Positions 33,322 to 40,547 of a DNA stretch of 64,000 bases are shown here, in pieces (positions within the stretch are counted from its first letter, which is position 1; each line of letters opens with the position of its first letter). This DNA is from Fictibacillus solisalsi. Lineage in GTDB: Bacteria > Bacillota > Bacilli > Bacillales > Fictibacillaceae. The position numbers were made by a program, and so were the translations under genes. The notes below the pieces were generated by a model. That model had not been told where the DNA came from and did not search any database. It saw only the letters and a list, made by a program, of their open reading frames with translations. The DNA is taken from assembly GCF_900103485.1 (NCBI RefSeq), contig NZ_FNHW01000001.1:159418-223417 (forward strand), written 5' to 3'.

Positions 33322-34828
33322 TTTTTTAAATGTGTTTCAAGAAAGGAAGGGGGAACTGGCAAGTGCCCTTCTTCAGCATATCCAAATCTCTTTTATTGCA
33401 CTATTGTTTGCCGTCCTGATCTCCATACCGCTTGGAATCTATCTGACCAAAAAACCAAAAGCAGCTGAACCTATTATTGGAGTCACTGCGGTTTTGCAGA
33501 CCATTCCGTCCTTGGCACTCCTTGGGTTGTTAATCCCTTTGTTTGGAATCGGGAAAATTCCGGCCATCATCGCGCTGGTCGTGTATGCTTTACTTCCCAT
33601 TATAAGAAATACATATACCGGTATTAAAGAAGTCGATCCATCCCTGATTGAAGCCGCAAAAGCAATGGGCATGAACAGCGGAAAGCGACTCATAAAAGTG
33701 GAGCTGCCCCTGGCGATGCCTGTAATTATGGCAGGAATCCGCACGGCCATGGTTTTGATTATTGGTACAGCAACCCTTGCCGCGCTGATCGGTGCAGGCG
33801 GGCTTGGGGATATCATTCTGCTGGGTATTGACAGGAATAACTCCACACTTATCGTGCTGGGAGCTATTCCAGCCGCTTTACTGGCTATTTTGTTTGATGT
33901 TCTTCTTAGAAGAGTTGAGCTTCTTTCATTTAAACGGTCCATGATGACGTTTGGCATCTTGGGGCTGGTGATCCTCTTGGTTGCGATCGCTCCGTCCGCT
34001 TTACGGGGGGAACAGAAACAGATTGTCATTGCCGGTAAGCTGGGCTCCGAACCGGAAATACTCATTAATATGTACAAGCTGTTGATTGAGGAAGAAACAG
34101 ATTTGAAGGTTGAACTGAAACCGGGTCTTGGAAAAACATCCTTCGTCTTTAACGCATTGAAATCCGGCAGCATTGATGTTTACCCTGAATTTACAGGGAC
34201 GGCCATTACCGAATTTTTGAAAGAAACCGCATCCAGTACAGACAGAGGCAAGGTATATGAGCAGGCACGACAAGGGATGGATGAAAAGTTTGATATGCAG
34301 CTCCTTCGGCCGATGAAATATAACAACACCTATGCTCTCGCGGTTCCGGAGACAACGGCAAAACAATATGGGCTCACTACGATTTCCGATCTGAAAAAGG
34401 TCAGCCAAAATATGAACGCCGGGTTTACACTGGAATTTGCAGACAGGGAAGACGGATACCGCGGCATCCAGAAAATATATGATCTTACACTCGGAAATGT
34501 GAAGACGATGGAGCCAAAGCTGAGGTACAATGCCGTGAAAAAGGGCGACATCAACATCGTGGATGCCTATTCCACAGACAGTGAGCTGGAGCAATACCAC
34601 CTGAAAGTTCTTCAGGACGACAAGCACCTCTTTCCACCGTACCAGGGAGCACCGCTCCTGCGGAAAGAAACGGTTGAAAAGTACCCCGAAATTAAAAAGG
34701 CACTGAATAAGCTGGCTGGGAAAATTACAGACGATGACATGAGGGAGATGAACTATAAGGTAAATGTAAAAGGCATGTCACCGGGTAAGGTGGCAAAGGA
34801 ATTTTTAGAGGAAAAAAATATACGTTGA
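33314..34828 (+). CDS. fused permease and substrate-binding protein (OpuF/EgtU-like)
   Basis: A 504-residue fusion. Residues 1-205 are an OpuCB-type permease with about five or six helices and the T-I-P-S-L-A-L-L-G and E-A-A-K-A-M-G-M motifs. One more helix at about 213-230 leads to an extracytoplasmic OpuAC-type binding domain (I-V-I-A-G-K-L-G-S-E-P-E-I through V-D-A-Y-S-T-D-S-E-L). Such fusions import glycine betaine (OpuF), ergothioneine (EgtU) or bile-related compounds (BilE); which one applies cannot be settled here. Two genes thus make a complete importer. Confidence 0.88.
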   Translation: MNNFLNVFQERKGELASALLQHIQISFIALLFAVLISIPLGIYLTKKPKAAEPIIGVTAVLQTIPSLALLGLLIPLFGIGKIPAIIALVVYALLPIIRNTYTGIKEVDPSLIEAAKAMGMNSGKRLIKVELPLAMPVIMAGIRTAMVLIIGTATLAALIGAGGLGDIILLGIDRNNSTLIVLGAIPAALLAILFDVLLRRVELLSFKRSMMTFGILGLVILLVAIAPSALRGEQKQIVIAGKLGSEPEILINMYKLLIEEETDLKVELKPGLGKTSFVFNALKSGSIDVYPEFTGTAITEFLKETASSTDRGKVYEQARQGMDEKFDMQLLRPMKYNNTYALAVPETTAKQYGLTTISDLKKVSQNMNAGFTLEFADREDGYRGIQKIYDLTLGNVKTMEPKLRYNAVKKGDINIVDAYSTDSELEQYHLKVLQDDKHLFPPYQGAPLLRKETVEKYPEIKKALNKLAGKITDDDMREMNYKVNVKGMSPGKVAKEFLEEKNIR

Positions 34829-34833
34829 TGAAC

Positions 34834-34865
34834 AAAAAGACCGCTTTGTCAGGAGCGGTCTTTTT
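34834..34865. terminator. bidirectional terminator
   Basis: A5-GACCGCT pairs perfectly with AGCGGTC-T5. It overlaps the end of the minus-strand acetyltransferase gene. Confidence 0.88.
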
Positions 34866-35406
34866 AGATATCTTTATTGATGATGGCCATCATCTGGTGA
34901 TCTTCCCACTTCCCGTTGATCCTTACAGATTTTACTGCAATTCCTTCTTTATGGAACCCGGCTTTTTCCAGGACGCGAATGGAACCTTTATTGTGGGGCA
35001 TGGCACCGGCCTCGATACGATGCAGTTTAAGTTCATCAAAGGCATAGGAGACCATTTTTTGAACGATCGAGCTCATGTATCCTCTCCCGTTATAGGTCTG
35101 GTCCAGGCAGTAGCCAAGCATACAGCTTTGTACAGGTTCCCTTTCAATTTTAAACAGGGAAGCATCCCCGATTAAATCGCCGGTTTCCTTTGAAAAAATA
35201 CCAAACGTATATTGCTGCCCAAGTTCACGCATTCGCTCAATCATGTTCAGCCGTTCCTGCTGGCCTCCCAGCGTATAGAACTCAGGGTTTCTTAAGGGAG
35301 TGAATGTTTGAAAAAACTCCCGGTTCTTTATCTCGAGCTGAAGCATCTGTTCGGCATGGCCGGACTCCATCGGCTGTAAAAGGAAGGGTTCTGCTTTTTT
35401 ACTCAT
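34864..35406 (-). CDS. RimJ/RimL-type GNAT acetyltransferase
   Basis: A 180-residue GNAT of the Acetyltransf_3 group. Conserved parts are L-G-Y-C-L-D-Q-T-Y-N-G-R-G-Y-M (acetyl-CoA loop Q/R-x-x-G-x-G/A), L-H-R-I-E-A-G-A-M-P-H-N-K-G-S-I-R-V-L-E-K-A-G-F, and the C-terminal W-E-D-H. The family acetylates N-terminal residues of ribosomal proteins or small amines. The target is not evident. It is monocistronic. Confidence 0.87.
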   Translation of the reverse strand: MSKKAEPFLLQPMESGHAEQMLQLEIKNREFFQTFTPLRNPEFYTLGGQQERLNMIERMRELGQQYTFGIFSKETGDLIGDASLFKIEREPVQSCMLGYCLDQTYNGRGYMSSIVQKMVSYAFDELKLHRIEAGAMPHNKGSIRVLEKAGFHKEGIAVKSVRINGKWEDHQMMAIINKDI

Positions 35407-35579
35407 ATACTCACCTGCCTTTCTTATATCCTAGCACAGGTAAAAGATTTCATGATAGGTTACTAACAACTTTCTTCCTAATATGTCGAAATAAGCTATA
35501 ATAAGCTTATATTGTTTCGGTGCTTAACCATTAAAACACCTAACGGTTTAAACATGACTATCTTAATAGGAGAGTAACC

Positions 35580-36395
35580 ATGGAGTCTATCAATACCTTG
35601 GCAAATTATCTTACCAACCATTCAGCGTCCATTGCTTCAGAAGTCGTGGACGAGATCATCGGGCGGTTTGAATTTCATATTCCGGAAGAGGAAATTATAC
35701 AGGCGAAACAAATGTATAATGAATTTATTGTGTTTCTGGCAGATTCTTTCGATGATGAAGAAGGCTCTGTTCCCGAGGTTTTAATAGAGTGGAGCAAAAA
35801 GAATGGTGAGGCAGCTGCCAAAAGCGGGCTTGAGATTTCGAAAATTTTAAGGCGGTATCCAGATACAAGGATTGTTTTTGCTGATTACATGACCAAGCTG
35901 GGGATGGAATATCAGCTTGGCACTCAGGATGTCGTGATGATCATCAAGCGAGTGAATCGCATTTTGGACCTGAGTATTAATGAAACCGTTTTTGCTTTTG
36001 AAAGATATAAAGACCATCTCATTAATGCCGCGCAAGATGAAATCAAAGAATTATCCAATCCGGTTGTTCCGATTCAGGACAAGATTGCTATCCTTCCTCT
36101 GATTGGAAAGGTGGATGCCGACCGAACGGATCATTTGCTCAACCATGTGGTTCCAAGGATTCAGCAGCTGCAAATTCAGCATTTAATCATTGATTTTTCA
36201 GGAATCATGAACATTAATACAGAAGTAGCGATGTACATTTTTAATATTCACAGTGTTTTTCAGCTTCTTGGCACTGAAATCCTGGTAACGGGAATACGTC
36301 CGGAATTAGCCAGCCGAATTGTTCAGGCAGGCATTGATTTTACAACCATTAAGGTATTTGGCAATGTAAAGCAGGCCATTGAAAACATCCAATAA
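35580..36395 (+). CDS. RsbR paralogue lacking one phosphorylation site
   Basis: A 271-residue stressosome-type protein with an N-terminal helical sensor domain (about 1-150) and a C-terminal STAS domain (about 155-268). The residue matching RsbRA T205 is present (I-N-T-E-V-A), but the one matching T171 is Ala (V-D-A-D-R-T-D). That may change how RsbT controls it. GGAGAG precedes the ATG. It is a second, divergent member beside the gene at 18467. Confidence 0.82.
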   Translation: MESINTLANYLTNHSASIASEVVDEIIGRFEFHIPEEEIIQAKQMYNEFIVFLADSFDDEEGSVPEVLIEWSKKNGEAAAKSGLEISKILRRYPDTRIVFADYMTKLGMEYQLGTQDVVMIIKRVNRILDLSINETVFAFERYKDHLINAAQDEIKELSNPVVPIQDKIAILPLIGKVDADRTDHLLNHVVPRIQQLQIQHLIIDFSGIMNINTEVAMYIFNIHSVFQLLGTEILVTGIRPELASRIVQAGIDFTTIKVFGNVKQAIENIQ

Positions 36396-36432
36396 AAAAG
36401 GGGGACAATACTAAAGGTGTTGTCCCCTTTTT
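36394..36432 (+). terminator. terminator of the RsbR paralogue gene
   Basis: A6-GGGGGACA pairs with TGTCCCC-T5. Confidence 0.85.
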
Positions 36433-36445
36433 CTATGACATTCAT

Positions 36446-36787
36446 CTACTCCTCAGCTCTAGAAATGTCTTTAATCGCTATAGTACGCAAAATATGTAGA
36501 TGACCGTTTTCATCGATAACTCTCAGGTTGCGGTTCTTCTCATCCATATAATGCACCATTCCTTTGACTGTGCGCAGATGTCCCCTTTGATAAACGGTAA
36601 ACTGCAAGGCAAATGAAAATTCCAAGGCTTCAAGGACCAGCTGATCCATTTCCTCCAAATGCTGTTCATCCGGCTCCAGCTCTTCTTCTTCGTAATACTC
36701 CTTCAGAAAATAGTTCTTAAGATGTGTTACTGTCTCGGGGAGCATCAAGCTGGTTTTCCATTTTATGTTACCACGGTCCCGAATCAC
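36446..36787 (-). CDS. YolD-like family protein
   Basis: A 113-residue YolD-like protein. The N-terminal block I-R-D-R-G-N-I-K-W-K-T-S-L-M-L-P-E is the family hallmark. YolD-like genes often sit beside Y-family translesion polymerases (UvrX/YqjW); none is present here. GTG at 36787 is preferred: AAAGGAGG lies 9 bases upstream and the protein then begins VIRDRG like its relatives, while the ATG at 36796 abuts the site. A LexA box lies just upstream, so SOS induction is expected. Confidence 0.83.
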   Translation of the reverse strand: MIRDRGNIKWKTSLMLPETVTHLKNYFLKEYYEEEELEPDEQHLEEMDQLVLEALEFSFALQFTVYQRGHLRTVKGMVHYMDEKNRNLRVIDENGHLHILRTIAIKDISRAEE

Positions 36788-36818
36788 ATCACTCATCCTC
36801 CTTTCTACCTATAATAAC

Positions 36819-36832
36819 CGAACGTACGTTCT
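36819..36832 (-). promoter_or_regulatory. LexA (Cheo/SOS) box
   Basis: CGAACGTACGTTCT matches the Bacillus LexA consensus CGAACRNRYGTTYC at 13 of 14 positions and sits about 32 bases upstream of the YolD start, next to a TATTAT/TTATAG -10-like element. Confidence 0.85.
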
Positions 36833-36857
36833 TTTTAAACTGGAAAAAATGGACAGT

Positions 36858-36905
36858 CATGATATAAGGCTGATTTTTTGGAGAAAACTGCAGCCTTGTA
36901 TCATG
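36858..36905 (-). terminator. hairpin after cwlJ
   Basis: CATGATATAAGGCTG (36858-36872) pairs with CAGCCTTGTATCATG (36891-36905) with one G-U. It lies 10 bases after the cwlJ stop. The T-tract is poor, so it may mainly stabilise the mRNA end. Confidence 0.55.
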
Positions 36906-36914
36906 CCCATCCGA

Positions 36915-37343
36915 TTAAAAGGTACTGTATACATTGTCACATTCTTCAGCTGTCGGCTGATAAAAACAATGGAGCTTATATCGTGCAACAAATGGCTGGT
37001 CATACCAGGTCGGCGGGCAATCGCCCTGTGGCCTGAAATACCAAAGACTATATTTGGCCGGCCAAAAGCGTTCCCCATTAATCGCACGCCTTGCGAGCCG
37101 CTTTTCACTCGATCGGGCAGCCTGATAAAAATAACCATGGGTTACGGCTTCAAAAGCGTGCGGCTGGTAAATCATCTGAGGGATGGTCCTGAGGCCTTTA
37201 AAGTCGGAACAATTGGCCCGGATCCGGTTAATTCCCACGTTGCCAATCAACTGCATCCCGCGAACTCCTTCACCTTCACCTTCCGCTCTGAGCAAACGGG
37301 CTAGAAGATTAATATCTGAACTGCTGGCTTGCACAACTGCCAC
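36915..37343 (-). CDS. cwlJ: spore cortex-lytic cell wall hydrolase CwlJ
   Basis: A 142-residue enzyme that degrades spore cortex during calcium-dipicolinate germination. The sequence closely follows B. subtilis CwlJ as I recall it: L-L-A-R-L-L-R-A-E-G-E-G-E-G (catalytic Glu region), G-N-V-G-I-N-R-I, Y-Q-P-H-A-F-E-A-V-T-H-G-Y-F-Y-Q, R-R-A-I-N-G-E-R and W-Y-F-R-P-Q-G-D-C. GTG at 37343 is chosen since GGAGG is 7 bases upstream and the product has CwlJ length; an upstream extension to 37472 would be untypical. No gerQ is adjacent. Confidence 0.93.
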   Translation of the reverse strand: MAVVQASSSDINLLARLLRAEGEGEGVRGMQLIGNVGINRIRANCSDFKGLRTIPQMIYQPHAFEAVTHGYFYQAARSSEKRLARRAINGERFWPAKYSLWYFRPQGDCPPTWYDQPFVARYKLHCFYQPTAEECDNVYSTF

Positions 37344-37430
37344 CGTATCACCTCCATCTCGTTCTTTTCTAATATATATAAAAGAAGGTTGGGCCATAAC
37401 CACCAAGAGATGATTTTCCCAGGAAATCAA

Positions 37431-37463
37431 AAAAAGGCAAGGATGCAGCATCCTTGCCTTTTT
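37431..37463 (-). terminator. terminator of the namA gene
   Basis: A5-GGCAAGGAT pairs perfectly with ATCCTTGCC-T5 around 5 bases; A/T tracts on both sides make it bidirectional. Confidence 0.85.
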
Positions 37464-37465
37464 TT

Positions 37466-38545
37466 TTACCATCCCCGCTCATATTGAGGAGGAATATGAA
37501 GTTCGTTTTTCTTATGCACGGTTTCCGCAGCACGAAGCGGCCAGTATGGATCGCGTAGAAGCTCGCGGGCCAGCAGAACGAGATCTGCTCTTTCATTGCG
37601 GATGATTTCGTCTGCCTGCATGCCTTGTGTGATCATGCCGACAGCTGCCGTTGCAATATCCGCTTGATGGCGGATTTTTTCTGCAAAAAGGTTTTGGTAG
37701 CCGGCACCGACCGGGATCGGCGCTTTTGGAAGATTACCGCCGGAGCTGCAGTCGATAAGATCCACGCCTTCTTGTTTCAGGCGTTTGGATAGTTCAATGG
37801 ATTCTTCCAGTGTCCAGCCGTCGTCTACCCAGTCTGTAGATGAAATACGGACAGTAAACGGAAGATTTTCCGGCCATTCTTGGCGCATCACACGAACGGT
37901 TTCCAATACAAAGCGGATGCGGTTGTCAAAGCTTCCGCCATATTCATCTGTGCGCTTATTGGAAAGCGGGGAGTAAAAGCTGTGAGCCAGATATCCGTGT
38001 GCACCATGGAATTCCATCCACTCAAAACCGGCTTCCCGTGCCCTGATGGTAGCCTGCCGGAAGTTTTCCTGAATCTCCTTGATTTCTTCCACGCTCAGTT
38101 CTTTCGGTTCTTTGTATCCTTCATTAAATGGGATGGCACTCGGTCCGACCACATCCCAGCCGCCCTGGTCATTCGGAACTCCGGCAGCGGGTGCTTCTTT
38201 TTCCTTCCATGGGCTGTAGGTGGATGCTTTTCGTCCAGCATGGGCGAGCTGGATTCCTGGTACGGCACCATGCTCTTTCAAAAAGGCAGTGATGCGTTTG
38301 AAGGGTTCAATATGCTGATCCGTATAGATCCCCAGGTCTTCGGGTGAAATGCGCCCTCTTGGTTCTACAGCGGTAGCTTCCACGATCACCAGGCCGGCTC
38401 CACCGACTGCACGTGATCCCAAGTGTACGAAGTGCCAATCATTCGGCATTCCGTCTTCGGCACTATATTGGCACATGGGTGAGACACCAATGCGGTTTCG
38501 AAGTGTAATATCCTTAATGGTTAGTGGAGAAAAAAGATGTGGCAT
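37466..38545 (-). CDS. namA: NADPH dehydrogenase (old yellow enzyme, YqjM-like)
   Basis: A 359-residue FMN ene-reductase that reduces alpha,beta-unsaturated carbonyls and quinones. Signatures: F-S-P-L-T-I-K-D-I-T-L-R-N-R at the start, V-S-P-M-C-Q-Y-S (the redox-tuning Cys of the YqjM class), Q-L-A-H-A-G-R-K-A, F-H-G-A-H-G-Y-L (substrate His pair), and R-T-D-E-Y-G-G-S-F-D-N-R. ATG at 38545 follows GGAGGAG at 8 bases; the extension to 38599 is not needed. Monocistronic. Confidence 0.93.
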   Translation of the reverse strand: MPHLFSPLTIKDITLRNRIGVSPMCQYSAEDGMPNDWHFVHLGSRAVGGAGLVIVEATAVEPRGRISPEDLGIYTDQHIEPFKRITAFLKEHGAVPGIQLAHAGRKASTYSPWKEKEAPAAGVPNDQGGWDVVGPSAIPFNEGYKEPKELSVEEIKEIQENFRQATIRAREAGFEWMEFHGAHGYLAHSFYSPLSNKRTDEYGGSFDNRIRFVLETVRVMRQEWPENLPFTVRISSTDWVDDGWTLEESIELSKRLKQEGVDLIDCSSGGNLPKAPIPVGAGYQNLFAEKIRHQADIATAAVGMITQGMQADEIIRNERADLVLLARELLRDPYWPLRAAETVHKKNELHIPPQYERGW

Positions 38546-38787
38546 GGACAAGACTCCTCCTGTGGTATAAGAATTTAAATCAAAATCATGGTAACACAAT
38601 CCGAATTGTGCGATAAAACAATGTGCTTAAGATTCGTTCAAAACTCATTGTAGTCTACCCTTTTTACGGGGGATGTATAACATAGACATGAAATGACGCA
38701 AAAACAGAAAAATAGACAGAAACAGGAAGGGAAAGTTTGCATGATTATCGAATGTATTGCTTGAAAAGAAAAAGGCAGGTGCGATGT

Positions 38788-39195
38788 ATGTCATACTCAG
38801 AAAAACTCATTCAAAAGGTAAAGGAAATGTACATATTGGATCATAAAGCGCGTGTTCATATTGATAAAGCCCAGCATTCCATTAACGTTTTTTTTGGTGA
38901 TATGAAATTTAAATTACGACCTGTAGAAGAAAAAACGGATGAAATTAACATTGTGATTAACGAAGCTGTCCCCGGGGTTTTTGCCCAAATCATGATTAAA
39001 CAACGAGCGCTCTGCTTTGAAAGGTCACCAAATGGCATCATTTATATCCTGTTAAAAAACGAAGACAGTGAAACCAAGCTGGATACACTTCAATGGGATG
39101 GAAGGTGTGTGGCGTCTGAACGGTATAACAAAGAATTTACAATCCCCCTTATCAACAGCTATCTGAAAGAAGCATTTGATCCCGTTCTTTTTTAG
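38788..39195 (+). CDS. hypothetical protein (135 aa)
   Basis: A soluble 135-residue protein with alternating beta-strand and helix character (K-A-R-V-H-I-D-K-A-Q-H-S-I-N-V-F-F-G-D-M-K-F). It has no recognised domain, signal or membrane segment. ATG at 38788 is used because AGGTG precedes it; the in-frame ATG at 38737 lacks a site. It stands alone between namA and the azoreductase gene, with a terminator behind it. Confidence 0.6.
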   Translation: MSYSEKLIQKVKEMYILDHKARVHIDKAQHSINVFFGDMKFKLRPVEEKTDEINIVINEAVPGVFAQIMIKQRALCFERSPNGIIYILLKNEDSETKLDTLQWDGRCVASERYNKEFTIPLINSYLKEAFDPVLF

Positions 39196-39205
39196 TCAAC
39201 AAAAA

Positions 39206-39232
39206 AGGCAGATCTTAGTAAAAGATCTGCCT
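39206..39232. terminator. bidirectional terminator
   Basis: AGGCAGATCTT pairs perfectly with AAGATCTGCCT around a 5-base loop; an A6 run on the left serves as T-tract for the minus strand. Confidence 0.75.
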
Positions 39233-39250
39233 CGCTTGATTTTAAATTTA

Positions 39251-39886
39251 TTAGAAAGTTCGTGCTGCATCCTTAGCGCGTGCAACACCATTTTCTTTGA
39301 TTTCTTGTGCTTTTTCTGGCATTGCTGCATGTCCTTCGATAAATACGCCATCGAATGAAGGAACACCGAAGAAGTTCATCATGATGCCAAGGTAACGGTG
39401 ACCCATTTCAAGTTCTGCTGCAGGGCCTTCAGAGTAAATGCCGCCGCGAGCCTGAATGTGAATGGCTTTTTTGTCTGTTAAAAGACCAACAGGGCCAAGC
39501 TCTGTATACTTGAATGTTTTTCCTGCAACAGCAACGGAATCAAGATATGCTTTCATTACTGGCGGGAATGAGAAGTTCCAAAGCGGTGTTACGAATACAT
39601 ATTTGTCTGCATCAACGAATTGCTCGCTAAGCTGGCCTAAACGTTCAACTTTTTCCTTTTCGACAGCAGATAGTTCTTCAAAACCTTTGCCGCTTTGCAA
39701 TTTTCCCCAGCCGCTGAATACATCGGCGTCAATTTGCGGGATTTTTTCTTTATAAAGATCGATATGAACGATCTCATCTTCAGCATTCAAATTTTTATAT
39801 TCTTCGATAAATGCCTTTCCGGCAGCCATGCTAAAAGATTGGGCCTCATCATGAGGATGGGCAGTGATGTATAATACTTTTGCCAT
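39251..39886 (-). CDS. azoR: FMN-dependent NADH-azoreductase
   Basis: A 211-residue flavodoxin-like oxidoreductase that reduces azo compounds and quinones by two-electron transfer. Typical parts: V-L-Y-I-T-A-H-P at the N-terminus, [20 protein letters not shown], and [17 protein letters not shown] at 39886 follows AAGGTGG at 8 bases. It is divergent from an HxlR regulator, as in quinone-responsive systems (B. subtilis YodB and azoR1), with palindromes in the shared region. Confidence 0.92.
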   Translation of the reverse strand: MAKVLYITAHPHDEAQSFSMAAGKAFIEEYKNLNAEDEIVHIDLYKEKIPQIDADVFSGWGKLQSGKGFEELSAVEKEKVERLGQLSEQFVDADKYVFVTPLWNFSFPPVMKAYLDSVAVAGKTFKYTELGPVGLLTDKKAIHIQARGGIYSEGPAAELEMGHRYLGIMMNFFGVPSFDGVFIEGHAAMPEKAQEIKENGVARAKDAARTF

Positions 39887-39904
39887 TATTATTTCCACCT
39901 TTTC

Positions 39905-39968
39905 TTGTAAATTTACAACACACGACGTGTGCATGTGTTATTATCACTCTTAGGATTGAATTTGTGAA
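39905..39968 (-). promoter_or_regulatory. azoR promoter and HxlR operator palindromes
   Basis: Minus-strand TTCACA (plus 39963-39968) and GATAAT (plus 39940-39945) are 17 bases apart. Just downstream lie two adjacent palindromes, CACACGACGTGTG (39919-39931) and the perfect TTGTAAATTTACAA (39905-39918), placed to block transcription. Confidence 0.65.
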
Positions 39969-40028
39969 GTAGGCACATTTATGTGGTATAGTATAAAAAA
40001 AGGTACTGTAAAAGTGGGGGCAGCAAAA

Positions 40029-40391
40029 ATGAAGAAGAATCCCGAGCAATGCCAGGTCGTTGTGGCACTCGATATGATTGTTGGAAAGTGGAAACCGATT
40101 ATTATACAACATCTGCTGAATGGAGATGTGTTGCGTTTTAATGAACTTAGAAGATTAATGCCTGATATTACTCAGCGCATGCTTACTCTTCACCTTCGTG
40201 AACTGGAAGAGCAGGATATTGTCCAGCGAAAAGTTTATCCGCAGATCCCCCCAAAAGTGGAATATTCAATTACGGAATACGGAAAAAGTCTGGAGACCGT
40301 CATGGATGCCATGCACCAGTGGGGAGCTGCCCATGTGGAACATATGGAAATGAAAAAGAAAGAAGAAGCGTTGAGCGAGAAGGAAATCTGA
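40029..40391 (+). CDS. HxlR family transcriptional regulator
   Basis: A 120-residue winged-helix regulator of the HxlR/YodB family. K-W-K-P-I-I-I-Q-H-L-L-N-G-D-V-L-R-F-N-E-L-R-R-L and Q-R-M-L-T-L-H-L-R-E-L-E form the HTH; Y-S-I-T-E-Y-G-K-S-L is the usual C-terminal start. A single Cys at residue 8 corresponds in place to the redox-sensing N-terminal Cys of YodB. It probably represses the divergent azoR and itself in response to quinones or electrophiles. ATG at 40029 has GGGGG upstream. Confidence 0.87.
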   Translation: MKKNPEQCQVVVALDMIVGKWKPIIIQHLLNGDVLRFNELRRLMPDITQRMLTLHLRELEEQDIVQRKVYPQIPPKVEYSITEYGKSLETVMDAMHQWGAAHVEHMEMKKKEEALSEKEI

Positions 40392-40408
40392 AAAGATTTC
40401 CTTTTTTT
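40380..40408 (+). terminator. terminator of the hxlR-type gene
   Basis: AAGGAAATC pairs with GATTTCCTT, then T's; it overlaps the stop codon. Confidence 0.85.
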
Positions 40409-40547
40409 ATTAGAATCTATGATTTTCCTTAAATTGAAACCTCAAGGGTTTGACCGATACAGAAAATGGGGAGGTTTAATTGTAAAAAAATAGTGGATGA
40501 ATTTTTTTAATTTGTGGTTCATGATTAGAAGAAAAGGAGGAATAAGG

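Noticed and set aside
34825-35175. 116-codon plus-strand ORF after the osmolyte transporter
   Set aside because: Antisense to the GNAT gene and crossing a strong terminator.
36765-37304. 179-codon plus-strand ORF over the YolD and cwlJ loci
   Set aside because: It lies antisense to cwlJ, which is certain, and has no RBS or domain.
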